Assembly (NCBI GenBank): GCA_943355185.1
Contig: CALREM010000031.1
Location: forward strand, 1 to 5,338
Length of the DNA stretch: 5,338 bases
DNA from: Candidatus Nomurabacteria bacterium
GTDB lineage: Bacteria; Patescibacteriota; Minisyncoccia; Phycocordibacterales; PALSA-1337
Reading direction: 5' to 3'
In this document: positions 5,030-5,338 of the stretch, piece after piece
Layout: each line of letters starts with the position of its first letter
Position numbering within the stretch: position 1 is the first letter of the stretch
Notes under the pieces: generated by a model
Databases searched by the model: none
What the model was told of the DNA's origin: nothing
What the model saw: the letters and a program-made list of their open reading frames with translations, nothing else
Made by a program: the position numbers and the translations under genes

Positions 5030-5338
5030 TTATTTCCACGCCCCTATAATTGCACCACTGATTACGAGGTTTGCCAATGTTTGGAGCGTATCGATCAAAA
5101 CCAACTTCATTGGATCCTTTCTCCAGAGTAGATTTGACACTCCTACTGGAACTACGAAGCCGAGCCACATGACCAGGCCGAGTAAGGTACCATCGGTCGC
5201 ATCTGTGGCTTGTGAGATTGCAATGATAAACGCCAGGACGCCGACTGAAAGTATATTTGCTACAAAATGTGCGGCGTATGACTTCCACATCGTCTTTGTT
5301 TGAGCATCTTGAATGTCTTTTTCACTAATCTTCATCAA
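5030..5338 (-). CDS. DUF1761 family membrane protein, 5' end outside the window
   Basis: About 102 residues of a second DUF1761-type protein. The visible part lines up with the plus-strand neighbour: KISEKDIQDAQTKTMWKSY (3-21) with its KLSAAEQ to MWKTY region, then WLGFVVPVGVSNLLW (58-72) with WLSFSVPLIGGNILW, then a final hydrophobic segment (about 78-100). The first helix and the WHSP-like loop found in the neighbour, about 40 residues, are missing because the gene runs off the right edge. The apparent starts at 5336-5338 (TTG) and 5333-5335 (ATG) are therefore probably internal codons. Three helices are visible (about 22-41, 52-70 and 78-100). The function is unknown. It is convergent with its likely paralogue. 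Confidence 0.82.
   Translation of the reverse strand: MMKISEKDIQDAQTKTMWKSYAAHFVANILSVGVLAFIIAISQATDATDGTLLGLVMWLGFVVPVGVSNLLWRKDPMKLVLIDTLQTLANLVISGAIIGAWK

Noticed and set aside
1..5338. CRISPR arrays, insertion sequences or attachment sites
   Set aside because: No regularly spaced repeats, no transposase-like protein and no duplicated tRNA 3' end were seen, although tRNA-Ser could in principle serve as an integration site.

Overview
The window looks like chromosomal DNA from a small-genome bacterium, most likely a member of the Patescibacteria (CPR). This is an inference from protein style rather than from a marker search. The clues are an N-terminally anchored PsbP-like surface protein, a lemA-htpX pair, a CapA-type phosphoesterase, DUF1761 and DoxX-like small membrane proteins, a tRNA gene without encoded CCA, and several starts with no visible Shine-Dalgarno motif. 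The base composition is moderate, with AT-rich intergenic gaps.

Layout. Positions 2-241 are the 3' end of groEL. A plus-strand block follows: a membrane-anchored extracytoplasmic protein (293-958), LemA (977-1525), an HtpX-like M48 metalloprotease (1525-2421, overlapping lemA by one base), a CapA-like metallophosphoesterase (2431-3483), and a DoxX-like membrane protein (about 3486-3844) whose first helix is out of frame with its apparent start codon. The tight spacing suggests one operon concerned with the cell envelope and its quality control.

The 650 bases from 3845 to 4500 contain no protein gene, but they are not empty. A sigma70-type promoter (3868-3896) and an intrinsic terminator (4288-4317) frame a transcript of about 415 nt. 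Its 5' end can pair with the sequence immediately before the terminator, and its interior folds into many hairpins, several with GNRA or UUCG loops. I could not match it to RNase P RNA, tmRNA, SRP RNA, 6S RNA or a riboswitch class. It is the most interesting object in the window. Just upstream of the terminator is a nine-base segment that perfectly complements the terminator's 3' arm, so an attenuation-like switch is possible. A complete tRNA-Ser(GGA) gene follows at 4365-4449.

The right end holds two related DUF1761-type membrane proteins in convergent orientation (4501-4953 plus; 5030-5338 minus, cut by the window edge). They share a 12-bp-stem bidirectional terminator at 4978-5007. They look like diverged paralogues.
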